64,000 nt of DNA from Streptomyces antibioticus (GCF_002019855.1 NZ_CM007717.1:5871043-5935042), one strand, 5' to 3'; numbered from the stretch's first letter, positions 1 to 9,538 are shown. Numbers and translations are program-made. The notes: generated by a model not told the origin, from the letters alone.

Positions 1-502
1 TGCGCACCCAGAGGATGCCCTCGGGGTCGAGGCCGTTGACCGGCTCGTCGAAGAGCAGCACCTGGGGGTCGCCGAGCAGCGCGGCGGCGATGCCGAGCCG
101 CTGGCCCATGCCCAGCGAGAAGCCCTTGGACCGCTTCTTGGCCACGTCCTGGAGGCCGACCACCCCGAGCACCTCGTCCACCCGGCGGGCCGGGATGCCG
201 GAGAGCTGGGCCAGCGACAGCAGGTGGTTGCGGGCGCTGCGGCCGCCGTGCACGGCCTTGGCGTCGATCAGGGCGCCGACCTGGCGGGGCGCGTTCGGCA
301 GCTTGCGGTAGGGGTAGCCGCCGATCGTGACCGAGCCCGCGGTCGGATTGTCCAGGCCGAGGATCATCCTCATGGTCGTCGACTTGCCCGAGCCGTTGGG
401 CCCCAGGAAGCCGGTGACGGCACCGGGCCGCACCTGGAAGGAAAGGTTGTACACGGCGGTCTTGTCGCCGTAGCGCTTGGTCAGGCCGACAGCCTCGATC
501 AT
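1..502 (-). CDS. ABC transporter ATP-binding protein, partial (C-terminus beyond window)
   Basis: The protein starts MIEAVGLTKRYGDKTAVYNL at an ATG at 502 and runs off the left edge after about 167 residues. Visible motifs are the Walker A GPNGSGKST, the signature-like FSLGMGQRLGIA and the Walker B LLFDEPVNGLDP. This is the nucleotide-binding subunit of an ABC-2 type system with the DrrA/CcmA layout. It is closely similar to the ATPase at 1388-2350, which suggests a local duplication of a transporter module. Its own permease would lie to the left of the window. The substrate cannot be told from sequence. The call as an ABC ATPase is secure. Confidence 0.93.
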   Translation of the reverse strand, partial: MIEAVGLTKRYGDKTAVYNLSFQVRPGAVTGFLGPNGSGKSTTMRMILGLDNPTAGSVTIGGYPYRKLPNAPRQVGALIDAKAVHGGRSARNHLLSLAQLSGIPARRVDEVLGVVGLQDVAKKRSKGFSLGMGQRLGIAAALLGDPQVLLFDEPVNGLDPEGILWVR

Positions 503-613
503 GCTCCGCACCCATCGAAAGGATCAGGACAGCAGGGCACACGCCCCCGTAAGGGTTAGGAGCTTATCCAGGCGCTGACGGTTCCGCTCAAATGAAAGCA
601 AAGAACGAAAGCG

Positions 614-1384
614 TCACGCGTCACGTCGCTTCAGCAGCAGATACCCGCCGAGCAGCGCGGCCACCACCCACACCACCATGATCGCGAGCCCGCCCCAGGG
701 GCCGTAGGGGGTGTCGTCGTCGACCGGGGTGACCACCTGCATGATCTTGCTGCCGGCCTGGTCGGGCAGATAGCGGCCGACCTTCTTCGTTGCGCCGACG
801 TTGCCGAGGATGTTGGAGATCAGGAAGAAGAACGGCATCAGGATGCCCAGCGACAGCATCGGTGAGCGCAGCATCGCGGCCACCCCCATCGAGAACAGCG
901 CGATCAGCGTCATGTAGAGGCCGCCGCCGATCACCGCGCGCAGCACCCCCGGGTCGCCGATCTCCGCCCGGAGCGAGCCCAGCATCGACTGGCCCAGGAA
1001 GAACGTCACGAAGCTGGTGACCAGGCCCACCGCGAGCGCCAGCCCGGCCGCCACCGCGATCTTGCTGAACAGGAAGGTGCCGCGCTGCGGCACGGCCGCC
1101 AGCGAGGTGCGGATCATGCCGGTGCTGTACTCGTTGGACACCACCAGCACCCCGAACACGATCATCGCGAGCTGGCCGAGGCTCATCCCGGCGAAGCTGA
1201 TGTAGGTCGGGTCGAAGGAGAGCCGGTCGCGGGCGCTGAGGTTGTCGAACTCGTTCTTCGACAGCGCGGCGATCAGCATGCCCAGCGCGACGGTGACGAC
1301 CACGGCCAGCGACAGCGTCCACACCGTGGACGCCACCGACCGGATCTTGGTCCACTCGGACCGTACGACCTGGATCGCGGCCAT
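614..1384 (-). CDS. ABC-2 type transporter permease
   Basis: This 256-residue integral membrane protein has about six hydrophobic segments: near residues 20-40, 60-80, 105-130, 145-170, 175-195 and 230-250. The last is followed by a short basic tail, LLKRRDA. It begins MAAIQVVRSEWTKIRSVAST, a cytoplasmic N-terminus typical of ABC-2 permeases that pair with soluble ATPases (NatB/ABC-2 family 3). Its ATG lies 3 bases after the stop of the ATPase gene at 1388-2350, so the two are certainly co-transcribed and probably form one exporter. The substrate is unknown. Lantibiotic, drug or sodium export are all possible for this family. Confidence 0.9.
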   Translation of the reverse strand: MAAIQVVRSEWTKIRSVASTVWTLSLAVVVTVALGMLIAALSKNEFDNLSARDRLSFDPTYISFAGMSLGQLAMIVFGVLVVSNEYSTGMIRTSLAAVPQRGTFLFSKIAVAAGLALAVGLVTSFVTFFLGQSMLGSLRAEIGDPGVLRAVIGGGLYMTLIALFSMGVAAMLRSPMLSLGILMPFFFLISNILGNVGATKKVGRYLPDQAGSKIMQVVTPVDDDTPYGPWGGLAIMVVWVVAALLGGYLLLKRRDA

Positions 1385-1387
1385 GGC

Positions 1388-2350
1388 TCAGCCCCTCCCC
1401 GCCCAGTCCTCGCCCCACGCCTGCCGCTCCTGCTGCGGCGGGCGGTCCGAATGCGCGTGGTACTCCACCGACTCGGCGGTCAGCCGCATGAACGCCTCCT
1501 CCAGGGACGCCTGCTGGGGGCTCAGCTCGTGCAGCACGATCTGGTGCCGCGCGGCCAGCTCCCCGATCTGCTCGGACGTGCCGCCGTCCGCCTCCAGCAC
1601 CCCGCTGCCGCTCTCCACGACGGTGAGCCCCGCACCGCGCAGCAGATCGAGGAGCCGCTCGCGCTGCGGGGTGCGGATCCGGACGAAGGACCGGGAGTTA
1701 CGGGCGATGAAGTCGGCCATCGAGGTGTCGGCGAGCAGCCGGCCCTGGCCGATCACCACCAGATGCTCGGCGGTCAGCGCCATCTCGCTCATCAGATGAC
1801 TGGAGACGAACACCGTCCGCCCCTGCGCGGCCAGCGATTTCATCAGGGTGCGGATCCAGTGGATGCCCTCGGGGTCGAGGCCGTTGACCGGCTCGTCGAA
1901 CATCAGGATCCGGGGGTCGCCGAGGAGCGCGCCCGCGATGCCGAGGCGCTGGCCCATGCCCAGCGAGAACCCCTTGGCCTTCTTCCGCGCCACGGCCGTC
2001 AGTCCGACGGTGTCCAGCACCTCGTCGACCCGGGCGCGCGGAATGCCGTTGCTCTGCGCCAGACACAGCAGATGGTTGTAGGCGCTGCGGCCGCCGTGCA
2101 CGGCCTTGGCGTCCAGCAGGGCGCCGATGTAGGTGAGCGGGTCCTTGAGCCGGTCGTAGTGCGTGCCGTCGATCCGGACGTCCCCCGCGGTGGGCCGGTC
2201 CAGACCGAGCATCATCCGCATGGTGGTGGACTTGCCGGCCCCGTTGGGCCCGAGGAAGCCCGTGACGATACCGGGTCTGACGGTGAAGCTGAGGTTGTTC
2301 ACCGCCACCTTGTCGCCGTACCGCTTCGTCAGCCCCTCGACCTCGATCAT
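1388..2350 (-). CDS. ABC transporter ATP-binding protein
   Basis: This 320-residue ATPase starts MIEVEGLTKRYGDKVAVNNL. An upstream in-frame start exists but would add 34 non-conserved residues, so the ATG at 2350 is preferred; it matches the start of the paralogue at 502. Motifs are Walker A GPNGAGKST, FSLGMGQRLGIAGALLG around the signature, Walker B ILMFDEPVNGLDPEG and the switch histidine in VSSHLMSEM. The C-terminal ~90 residues resemble the DUF4162-type extension of DrrA-like exporters. It is the first gene of a two-gene operon with the permease at 614-1384. Confidence 0.93.
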   Translation of the reverse strand: MIEVEGLTKRYGDKVAVNNLSFTVRPGIVTGFLGPNGAGKSTTMRMMLGLDRPTAGDVRIDGTHYDRLKDPLTYIGALLDAKAVHGGRSAYNHLLCLAQSNGIPRARVDEVLDTVGLTAVARKKAKGFSLGMGQRLGIAGALLGDPRILMFDEPVNGLDPEGIHWIRTLMKSLAAQGRTVFVSSHLMSEMALTAEHLVVIGQGRLLADTSMADFIARNSRSFVRIRTPQRERLLDLLRGAGLTVVESGSGVLEADGGTSEQIGELAARHQIVLHELSPQQASLEEAFMRLTAESVEYHAHSDRPPQQERQAWGEDWAGRG

Positions 2351-2475
2351 GCGGGCCACGCTATGACCGGCGCGCGGCGCCTGCCACCGGAGGCACCCGG
2401 GGTGTCCCCTCGTACGCGGGCGCACGAAAGGGGCGGTGGGACCGGGTCCCACCGCCCCTCACACGCACCGAACGA

Positions 2476-3414
2476 CTACCGGGACTGCTGCGCCGGCACC
2501 CCGCGGGAGACCGGCTCGTCGTCCGTGGCCGGCGAACCGGCCGCGGCGACCGCGGCACCCGTGAGCGTCGCGAGCATCTCGCGGACGTTCGTGAGCTGGG
2601 CGTTGATGCTGTCGCGGCGGTTGGTGAGGGCCGCCAGCTCGCGCTCCGATTCCGAACGGATCCGGTCCGCCTTGGCGTTGGCGTCGGCCACGATGTCCTC
2701 GGCCTGGCGCTGCGCCGTCTCGACGGTCTGGCGGGCCCGGCGCTCGGCGTCCGTGCGCAGCTTCTCGGCCTCCAGCCGGAGCTGCTCCGCGCGGTGCTCG
2801 ATCTCCGCGAGGCGCTTCTCCGCCTTCTGCTGACGGGACGCCAGGTCGCGCTCCGACTGCTCGCGGCGCTTGGCCAGGTTGGTTTCGAAGTCGGCGGCGG
2901 CCTGCGCGGCCTTGGCGCGGGTCTCCTCGAAGAGGGCGTCCGCCTCCTCGCGCTTGGACTGCGCGTCCTTCTGCGCCTCGGCGCGGAGCTGAGAGGCGTC
3001 GCTCTTGGCCTTCTCGACGATCCGGACGCCCTCGTCCTCGGCCTTGGACTTGCGCTCCGCGGCGTACGACTCCGCGTCGTTACGGACCTGCTGGGCCGCC
3101 GACTCGGCGAGCTCGCGGTGCTGCTCGGCCGCGCGACGGGCCTCCTCGCGCAGATCCTTGGCCTCTTCCTCGGCGAGGCGAAGGATCTTCTCGACCCGCG
3201 CGCCCAGACCGGCGTACGACGGCTCGGCGTCGCTCACCTGAGCCTGGGCGTTCTGCGTCTCGAGGTGGAGCTCCTCGATGCGCTTCTCCAGGGCGGTGAT
3301 GCGGGCGAGCGCGCTGTCACGGTCGGAGACGAGCTTGGAGATCCGTTCGTCCACCTGAGCGCGGTCGTACCCACGCCGCACTAGCTCGAAGCCATAGGGG
3401 GAAGTGTCGCTCAT
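2476..3414 (-). CDS. filP: FilP, coiled-coil intermediate-filament-like protein
   Basis: This 312-residue protein has a short DivIVA-like head (MSDTSPYGFELVRRGYDRAQ) and then an almost uninterrupted Ala/Glu/Arg-rich coiled coil to about residue 280. A Ser/Pro tail ends GVPAQQSR. Size, head sequence and position just downstream of scy match FilP of S. coelicolor (about 310 residues, older name 'cellulose-binding protein'). FilP forms filaments in the hyphal cytoplasm, interacts with DivIVA and Scy, and stiffens the growing tip. A 183-base gap carrying its own promoter separates it from scy, so it can be expressed independently. The product identity is an assignment from recalled synteny and sequence pattern. 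Confidence 0.9.
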   Translation of the reverse strand: MSDTSPYGFELVRRGYDRAQVDERISKLVSDRDSALARITALEKRIEELHLETQNAQAQVSDAEPSYAGLGARVEKILRLAEEEAKDLREEARRAAEQHRELAESAAQQVRNDAESYAAERKSKAEDEGVRIVEKAKSDASQLRAEAQKDAQSKREEADALFEETRAKAAQAAADFETNLAKRREQSERDLASRQQKAEKRLAEIEHRAEQLRLEAEKLRTDAERRARQTVETAQRQAEDIVADANAKADRIRSESERELAALTNRRDSINAQLTNVREMLATLTGAAVAAAGSPATDDEPVSRGVPAQQSR

Positions 3415-3454
3415 GGGGTTCCTGTCGAATGAGACCGGTGAGGTGATAGGGGGA

Positions 3455-3484
3455 ATCCTAGGGGCCGAAGCGGTGTGTCATCGA
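3455..3484 (-). promoter_or_regulatory. Probable filP promoter
   Basis: On the minus strand a -10 box TAGGAT (3455-3460) is preceded at 18 bases by TCGATG (3479-3484), a weak -35. This puts the transcript start about 45 bases before the filP ATG. The leader carries an AGGA ribosome site just before CCCCATG. The spacing fits a housekeeping sigma factor; no start site has been measured. Confidence 0.5.
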
Positions 3485-3597
3485 GCGGATACGTGTTTGA
3501 TCTGGAGAATGACACCCCTTTTGGGTGGCCGAGCGGCGTGCCACTTGCCAAATCCTCAGTCAAAGTCCCCAGACTTTAACCCAAATCACACATTTCG

Positions 3598-6500
3598 CTA
3601 GCTGTCCGTCGACTTGCCACCCGATCGGGGGGCCCCGATCGTGGCCCCGGCCCGAACCCCTCCGTCCTTGCCCCCGTTCGGCACCTCGAACGACTCCAGC
3701 GCCTCCAGGACGTCCTGCACCCGGGAGATCTCGGCGTTGATGTCCTCGCGCCGGCGCACCAGGACCTCCAGCTCGCGCTTGCCCTCCTCGACCGTGCGCC
3801 GCGCCTCGCGGATCGCCTCGGCCTTCAGCTCCTCGGCCTCGCGCACCAGCGTCGCCTTCTTCTGCTCGGCCTCCTTGAGCAGCCCCTCCGCCTTCTTCAC
3901 CGCGGCGATCCGGACCTTGCCCGCCTCGGAGTTCGCCTCCGACACCAGCTCCTTCGCCTTGGCCTGCGCCTTGGTGAGCTGCTCCTCGGACGCCTTGATG
4001 AGCGCGTCGCAGCGGTCGCCCGTCGACTTCATCGTCTCGGCGGCCTCCCGGCGGGCCCGCTCGTGCAGCGCCTCGATCTCGGCCGTGATCCGGTCGCGCA
4101 GCTCCTCCGCCCGCTCCCTTATGGCCGTCGCGTCCCGGCGCGCGCCGACGAGCAGCTCGTCCGCGTCCGTACGGGACTTCTCCACCCGGGCGTTGCCCTC
4201 GACCGTCGCCTCGGACACCAGCCGGTCGGCCTCCTTGCGGGCCGCGCCGACCATCTTGTCCGCCTGCGCCTCGGCGTCCGCCGTGGTCTGGAGCGCCTGC
4301 TCCTGCGCCTCGGCGAGCAGCTTGTCGACCTCGGACGTGGTCTCCGTGATCAGGGTGTCGACCTGCTCGGCCGCCTCGGAACGCCGCTTGTTGGCCTCCT
4401 TGCGGGCCTCGTCCAGCGTCGAGTCGGCCTCGTCGCGGGCGACGCTCAGCATGCGGTCGGCCTCCGCCGCCGCCTGCGACCTGACCCGCTCCGCCTCGAT
4501 CCGGATGCGCTCGGCGTGCCGCTGCGCGGACCCCACCGTCTCGGCGGCCTCGGCGCGCAGCCGCTCCGCGTCCCCGGTGGCGTCCTGGATCAGCTTCTCG
4601 GCCTTGGCGACCGACTCGGCCCGGACCCGCTCGGCCTCCGCGACCGTGTCCGACTGGAGCCGCTCCGCCTCGGCGATGGTCTCCGTCTGGAGCCGCTCGG
4701 CCTCGTTGCGGGCCTCGGTGATCAGGGTGTCGGCCTGCGTCGCCGCGTCCGAACGGATGCGGTTGGCGTCGTCCCGGGCCTCGGCCCGGGTGCGCGAGGC
4801 GTCCTGCTCGGCCTGGGCGATCGCGTCCGACGCCTCGGTGCGCACTCGCTGGGCGTGCGCGGTCGCCTCCGAGCGCAGCCGCTCGGCCTCCGCGGCGGCC
4901 TCGGCGAGGGTGCGTTCGGCCAGCGTACGGGCGGCGTCCGTCTCGTCCGCCGCCTCGCGGCGCAGCCGGCTCGCGTCCTCGGAGGCCCGCTCACGCTCGG
5001 CGTAGGCGTCGGCGCGGACCCGGTCCGCCTCCTCCTCCGCCTCCCGACGGGTACGGTCCGCCGCGTGCTCGGCGGCACTGCGCAGCCCGGTGATCTCCTC
5101 CTGGGCCTGCTCGTGCAGCCCGGACACGGAGTCCCGCACCTGCTGGGCGTGCTGTTCGGCGGCGGAGACCATCTCGGTGGCGCGCCGGTCGGCCTCCTCG
5201 ACCAGCCGGACCGCCTCGGCCTGCGCCTCCTCCACGCGGTTGCGCGCCGAGGCCAGCAGCTCCTCGCTCTGCTCGCGGGCCCGCTCGCGCTCCTGGTCGG
5301 CCTCCTGGCGGGCGGAGCCGAGGAGTTCCTCGGCCTCGCGGCGCCGGCGGGCGGCCTCCTCCTGGGCGGCGGCCAGCGTCTCGGACGCCTCGGTGGCCAG
5401 CCGCTCGGCGGCGGCCGTCGCCTCCGCGCGCACCCGGTCGGCGGTGTCCTGCGCCTCCGACTTCAGCCGCTCGGCCTCGGCGGCCGCGTCCGAACGCAGC
5501 CGTACGGCGACGGCCTCGCCCTCCGCGCGGGAGGCGGACGCGTCGGCGGCGGCCTCGGTGCGCAGCCGGTCCGCCTCCTCGGCGGCCTGCTGCTGGAGCG
5601 TACGGATCCGCTCGGCGGCCTCCGTGCGCAGCCGCTCGGCCTCCTCGGACGCCTCACGGCGGATCCGGGCGGCCTCCTCGCGGGCCTCCGTGAGCGCCTG
5701 CTCGGCGGAGGCCAGCCGGGTCTCCGCCTCGGTGTGCAGCCGGGTCAGCTCGTCGGCCGCCTCGGCCCGCCGGGCCTCGATCCCGCGCTCGGTCTCCTCG
5801 CGCAGCTCCTGCGCGGCCCGCTCGGCGTCCGCCGTGATGCCCTCGGCCTGCTCCACGGCCTCGTCGCGGTGGCGCTCGGCCTCCTTGCGGGTGCGGTCGA
5901 GGGTGTCCTCGGCCTGCCGGCGCAGCGTGGTGGCGCGCTCGATGGCCTCGGTACGGACCTTCTCGCTGTCCGTGGTGGCCTTCTGGCGCAGCTCGTCCGC
6001 GTCGGCCTTCGCCTTGGACAGCAGTTCCTCGGCGGTCCTGGCCGCCTCCTCGATCTGCTGGACGGCCTCCTTGCGGGCCTCCGCGCGGATCTTCTCGCCC
6101 TCGCCGACCGCGTCGGCCCGGAGCTGCTCGGCCTCGCCGCGCAGCCGGCGGGCCTCCTCCTGGAGCTCGACCGTCTTGGCCCGGTACTCCTTGGTGTCGT
6201 CCTTCGCCGAGCCCTTGAGCTGCTCGGCGATGTCGTGCGCCTCGGCGCGCAGCCGGTCGGCCTCGGTCTCGGCCTCGCGGCGGATCCGCTCGGCCTCCTC
6301 GGCGGCGGCCCTGGTGGTGCGCTGCGCGTCCTCCTGCGCCTTGATGAGGACGTCCTCGGCGGTCTTCGCCGCCTTCGAGAGCTGGGTGGCGCTCTCCTCG
6401 GCGGTGAGCGTACGGGCCTTCTCCGCGGCCTCCGCGACGATCTTCTCGGCCTCGGCGCGGGCGTCGGCGACGACCTGCTCGGCGTCCGCCTTGGTGGTCT

Positions 6501-7509
6501 CGGCCTCCTTGGTGGCCTCGCTGACCAGCCGGGCGACCTGCTCCTTCGCCGTCCGGATGCGCTGTTCCTTGGCCGACTCAGCGCTGGTGAGCGCCTTCTC
6601 GGCGGCGGCCTTGGCCTCGGCGACCAGCTTCTCGGCCTCGGACTGCGCCTTGCGCAGCGCCTCCTCCGCCTCGGCCATCCGGGCCTCGGCGGCCCGGCTC
6701 AGCTCACCGGCCTGGCGGCGGGCCGCGTCCGACTCGTTCGCCGTCGAGCTGCGCATCGCCTCGGCGTGGTCGGTGGCCTCCTGCGCCTGCGAGGACGCGG
6801 CGTTCAGCAGCCGCTCGGCGTCGGTGCGGGCGCGCAGCAGCAACTGCTCGGTCTCGGCGCGGGCCGCCTCGGAGTCGGCCTGGAGCCGCTGACGGGCCTC
6901 CGCCGCGACCCGCTCGGCCTCCGCGCGGGCGGCGGCCAGGGCCTGCTCGGCCTCGGCGCGCGACTCCTCCAGCAGCCGGCGGGCCTGGGTCTCGGAGCGG
7001 GCGCGGAGCTGCTCGGCCCACGCCACGTTCTCGTTGACGTGCGACTCGACGGTCTGGCGGCGCTCCGCCAGCTCCTGGTCGAGCTGCTGGCGGCGGGTGA
7101 CCGCCTCCTGGTGCAGCTCCGCCTGGAGCCGGGCCGCCTGTTCGGCGTGCTCCTGGAGGATGCGCTGGGTCTGCGCCCGCGCCTGGCTCAGCTCCCGCTC
7201 GGCGTCCTGCCGGAGCTGGTCGGCCTGCATCTGCGCGTTCCGCAGCAACTGCTCGGCCTGGTACCCGAGGTCGCCGCCGTCGAAGGCGGGCCGGGACATG
7301 ATGGTGCGGCGCGCCTCGTGCAACTTGGCGCGCAGCACCTCGACCTGGTAGCCGAGGTCCTCGGCATGCTGGATCGCCTTTTCCCGCTCGGTCTTCAGCC
7401 GTTTCATCTCGGCTTCGAACCGAGTCAGGTGGTCGACGTCAGCCGCCGGCTCCCGCTCCTGGCTCTCGTAGCCCCGCACTGCGCGAGTCCCATCCGTCCC
7501 TGGTCGCAT
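3598..7509 (-). CDS. scy: Scy, giant coiled-coil polarity scaffold protein
   Basis: At 1303 residues this is the longest gene here. The N-terminal ~90 residues contain the DivIVA-like stretch EDLGYQVEVLRAKLHEARR. Nearly everything from residue 90 to 1250 is Ala/Glu/Arg/Gln-rich coiled coil with endlessly repeated AEAERLR / EEADRLR patterns. A short non-coiled tail follows. Scy (SCO5397 in S. coelicolor, about 1326 residues) organises the tip-organising centre with DivIVA and FilP and sets sites of hyphal branching. The family is known for a 51-residue coiled-coil period that mixes heptads with a hendecad. The biased codons leave long open frames on the opposite strand, which are shadows. A GTG at 7479 is an alternative start that removes 10 residues. 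Confidence 0.92.
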   Translation of the reverse strand: MRPGTDGTRAVRGYESQEREPAADVDHLTRFEAEMKRLKTEREKAIQHAEDLGYQVEVLRAKLHEARRTIMSRPAFDGGDLGYQAEQLLRNAQMQADQLRQDAERELSQARAQTQRILQEHAEQAARLQAELHQEAVTRRQQLDQELAERRQTVESHVNENVAWAEQLRARSETQARRLLEESRAEAEQALAAARAEAERVAAEARQRLQADSEAARAETEQLLLRARTDAERLLNAASSQAQEATDHAEAMRSSTANESDAARRQAGELSRAAEARMAEAEEALRKAQSEAEKLVAEAKAAAEKALTSAESAKEQRIRTAKEQVARLVSEATKEAETTKADAEQVVADARAEAEKIVAEAAEKARTLTAEESATQLSKAAKTAEDVLIKAQEDAQRTTRAAAEEAERIRREAETEADRLRAEAHDIAEQLKGSAKDDTKEYRAKTVELQEEARRLRGEAEQLRADAVGEGEKIRAEARKEAVQQIEEAARTAEELLSKAKADADELRQKATTDSEKVRTEAIERATTLRRQAEDTLDRTRKEAERHRDEAVEQAEGITADAERAAQELREETERGIEARRAEAADELTRLHTEAETRLASAEQALTEAREEAARIRREASEEAERLRTEAAERIRTLQQQAAEEADRLRTEAAADASASRAEGEAVAVRLRSDAAAEAERLKSEAQDTADRVRAEATAAAERLATEASETLAAAQEEAARRRREAEELLGSARQEADQERERAREQSEELLASARNRVEEAQAEAVRLVEEADRRATEMVSAAEQHAQQVRDSVSGLHEQAQEEITGLRSAAEHAADRTRREAEEEADRVRADAYAERERASEDASRLRREAADETDAARTLAERTLAEAAAEAERLRSEATAHAQRVRTEASDAIAQAEQDASRTRAEARDDANRIRSDAATQADTLITEARNEAERLQTETIAEAERLQSDTVAEAERVRAESVAKAEKLIQDATGDAERLRAEAAETVGSAQRHAERIRIEAERVRSQAAAEADRMLSVARDEADSTLDEARKEANKRRSEAAEQVDTLITETTSEVDKLLAEAQEQALQTTADAEAQADKMVGAARKEADRLVSEATVEGNARVEKSRTDADELLVGARRDATAIRERAEELRDRITAEIEALHERARREAAETMKSTGDRCDALIKASEEQLTKAQAKAKELVSEANSEAGKVRIAAVKKAEGLLKEAEQKKATLVREAEELKAEAIREARRTVEEGKRELEVLVRRREDINAEISRVQDVLEALESFEVPNGGKDGGVRAGATIGAPRSGGKSTDS

Positions 7510-7713
7510 GCTTCCCGAACGAGTCCCCGTCCATCCGCCGAACGGGGTCCCCGGGGAATGGTGTCAGATCAACGGCGGAGCACGGGCTGCTGCCCCGACG
7601 CTCGCCCCCCGAAACCCGGACCCCGGCCAGATCCCGCCGGGCAAGGCAGCAGGACCGGTCGCCCTGGCTGCGCGGCGACCGCCCCCAACCCTACCGGCCC
7701 ATATGTACGAGGG

Positions 7714-8154
7714 TCAGTGCTCAGGTGACTCAACCGGCGCCGATGTGACCAGTTCCGTCAGTACACCGTGACAATCCTTGGGGTGCAGGAAGGTGATTCG
7801 TGACCCCATGGAGCCGCGTCGCGGCTCTTCGTACAGCACGCGTACGCCCTTGTCCCGGATGTCCGCCGACTCCGCGTCGACATCCGCCGTACCGAAAGCG
7901 ATGTGATGGACACCCTCTCCGTTCTTGTCGAGCCACTTGGCGACGGTGGAGTCCGGACGGGTGGGCTCCAGCAACTGGAGGTACGAGGCACCGCCGTCGG
8001 ACGTATCGTTGATCTTGAGCATGGCCTCGCGCACGCCCTGTTCCTCGTTGACCTCGGAGTGGAACACCTCGAAGCCGTACGTGGAGCGGTAGAACTCGAC
8101 GGTCGCGTCGAGGTCGTGGCAGGCGATCCCGATGTGGTCGATTCGCGTCAGCAT
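7714..8154 (-). CDS. mce: Methylmalonyl-CoA epimerase
   Basis: This 146-residue protein belongs to the vicinal-oxygen-chelate (glyoxalase) fold. It begins MLTRIDHIGIACHDLDATVE. The usual metal ligands of the family are present: His7, Gln60 (SYLQLLEP), a His in VHHIAF near residue 84, and Glu134 (GVLTEL). It interconverts the 2R and 2S forms of methylmalonyl-CoA, feeding methylmalonyl-CoA mutase and polyketide extender pools. It is divergent from the thiolase gene across a 149-base region and lies upstream of scy. Length and residues are complete for the family. Confidence 0.93.
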   Translation of the reverse strand: MLTRIDHIGIACHDLDATVEFYRSTYGFEVFHSEVNEEQGVREAMLKINDTSDGGASYLQLLEPTRPDSTVAKWLDKNGEGVHHIAFGTADVDAESADIRDKGVRVLYEEPRRGSMGSRITFLHPKDCHGVLTELVTSAPVESPEH

Positions 8155-8216
8155 GCTGTTAGTGGAGCGCTCCTCGGGTGGTTACGCAACGTGCGCGCGA
8201 TCACACCGAAGGGCCG

Positions 8217-8246
8217 GTGACGGGTTGCGGTACCGCTCAGTACATT
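8217..8246 (+). promoter_or_regulatory. Probable thiolase promoter
   Basis: GTGACG (8217-8222) and TACATT (8241-8246) are separated by 18 bases, a plausible -35/-10 pair for the thiolase gene. The stretch after the -10, TTCGAAG, also follows the -10 of the icmA gene at 22905-22911. The shared element may be chance. Confidence 0.4.
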
Positions 8247-8303
8247 CGAAGTAAACCCTCGTTCACTCCTCGGCTGTGCAGGCCGGTAAGGGGATCACAG
8301 CTC

Positions 8304-9503
8304 ATGTCTTCTGGAACGAACACCTCGGTGATCGTCGCGGGTGCCCGGACGCCCATGGGGCGGTTGCTGGGCTCGCTGAAGTCCTTCTCGGGAGCCGACC
8401 TCGGCGGCTTCGCGATCAAGGCCGCCCTCGACCGTGCGGGGATCGGCGGCGACCAGGTGCAGTACGTGATCATGGGCCAGGTGCTCCAGGCCGGTGCGGG
8501 CCAGATCCCGGCCCGGCAGGCCGCGGTCAAGGCCGGCATCCCGATGAACGTCCCGGCGCTCACCATCAACAAGGTGTGTCTGTCCGGCCTCGACGCCATC
8601 GCGCTCGCCGACCAGCTCATCCGCGCGGGTGAGTTCGACATCGTGGTGGCCGGCGGCCAGGAGTCCATGACCAACGCCCCGCACCTGCTGCCCAAGTCCC
8701 GTGAGGGCTACAAGTACGGCGCGGTCGAGGTGCTCGACGCGATGGCGCACGACGGCCTCACCGACGCCTTCGAGAACATCGCGATGGGCGAGTCCACCGA
8801 GAAGCACAACACCCGCCTGGGCATCGGCCGCGCCGAGCAGGACGAGATCGCGGCCCTGTCCCACCAGCGCGCCGCCGCCGCCCAGAAGAACGGCGTCTTC
8901 GAGGCCGAGATCACCCCGATCGAGATCCCGCAGCGCAAGGGCGAGCCGGTCGTCTTCAGCAAGGACGAGGGCATCCGCGGCGACACCACGGTGGACTCCC
9001 TGGGCAAGCTCCGCCCGGCGTTCACCCGGGACGGCACGATCACCGCCGGCACCTCCTCGCAGATCTCGGACGGTGCGGCGGCCGTGGTCGTGATGAGCAA
9101 GGCCAAGGCGCAGGAGCTGGGCCTGGCCTGGATCGCCGAGATCGGCGCCCACGGCAATGTCGCGGGCCCGGACAACTCGCTCCAGTCCCAGCCCTCCAAC
9201 GCCATCGCGCACGCCCTGCGCAAGGAGGGCCTGGAGGCCGCCGACCTCGACCTCATCGAGATCAACGAGGCGTTCGCCGCGGTCGCCGTCCAGTCCATGA
9301 AGGACCTGGGCGTCACCACGGACAAGGTGAACGTCAACGGCGGCGCGATCGCCCTGGGCCACCCGATCGGCATGTCCGGCGCCCGTCTGGTGCTGCACCT
9401 GGCGCTGGAGCTGAAGCGGCGCGGCGGCGGCGTCGGCGCGGCCGCGCTGTGCGGCGGCGGCGGCCAGGGCGACGCCCTGATCGTGCGGGTGCCCAAGGGC
9501 TGA
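8304..9503 (+). CDS. Acetyl-CoA C-acetyltransferase (thiolase)
   Basis: This 399-residue thiolase starts MSSGTNTSVIVAGARTPMGR at the ATG at 8304, preceded by an AAGGGGA ribosome site. Longer upstream in-frame starts add residues with no family similarity. The nucleophilic Cys92 sits in NKVCLSGLDAI. The other active-site blocks are NEAF, GGAIALGHPIGMSGAR (His) and the second catalytic Cys in AALCGGGGQG. It condenses two acetyl-CoA or cleaves acetoacetyl-CoA. The neighbours (epimerase, MeaB, later IcmA) point to short-chain acyl-CoA and ethylmalonyl-type metabolism. The MeaB gene follows 35 bases later, so the two are probably co-transcribed. Confidence 0.93.
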   Translation: MSSGTNTSVIVAGARTPMGRLLGSLKSFSGADLGGFAIKAALDRAGIGGDQVQYVIMGQVLQAGAGQIPARQAAVKAGIPMNVPALTINKVCLSGLDAIALADQLIRAGEFDIVVAGGQESMTNAPHLLPKSREGYKYGAVEVLDAMAHDGLTDAFENIAMGESTEKHNTRLGIGRAEQDEIAALSHQRAAAAQKNGVFEAEITPIEIPQRKGEPVVFSKDEGIRGDTTVDSLGKLRPAFTRDGTITAGTSSQISDGAAAVVVMSKAKAQELGLAWIAEIGAHGNVAGPDNSLQSQPSNAIAHALRKEGLEAADLDLIEINEAFAAVAVQSMKDLGVTTDKVNVNGGAIALGHPIGMSGARLVLHLALELKRRGGGVGAAALCGGGGQGDALIVRVPKG

Positions 9504-9538
9504 GATCGCTGTCCGACCCTTCCTCGAACGGAGCTGTG

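Noticed and set aside
4063..7728. Very long open frame on the + strand opposite scy
   Set aside because: It is produced by the biased Ala/Glu/Arg codons of the coiled coil read backwards; the translation is Leu/Gly/Arg-rich noise with no domain or ribosome site.
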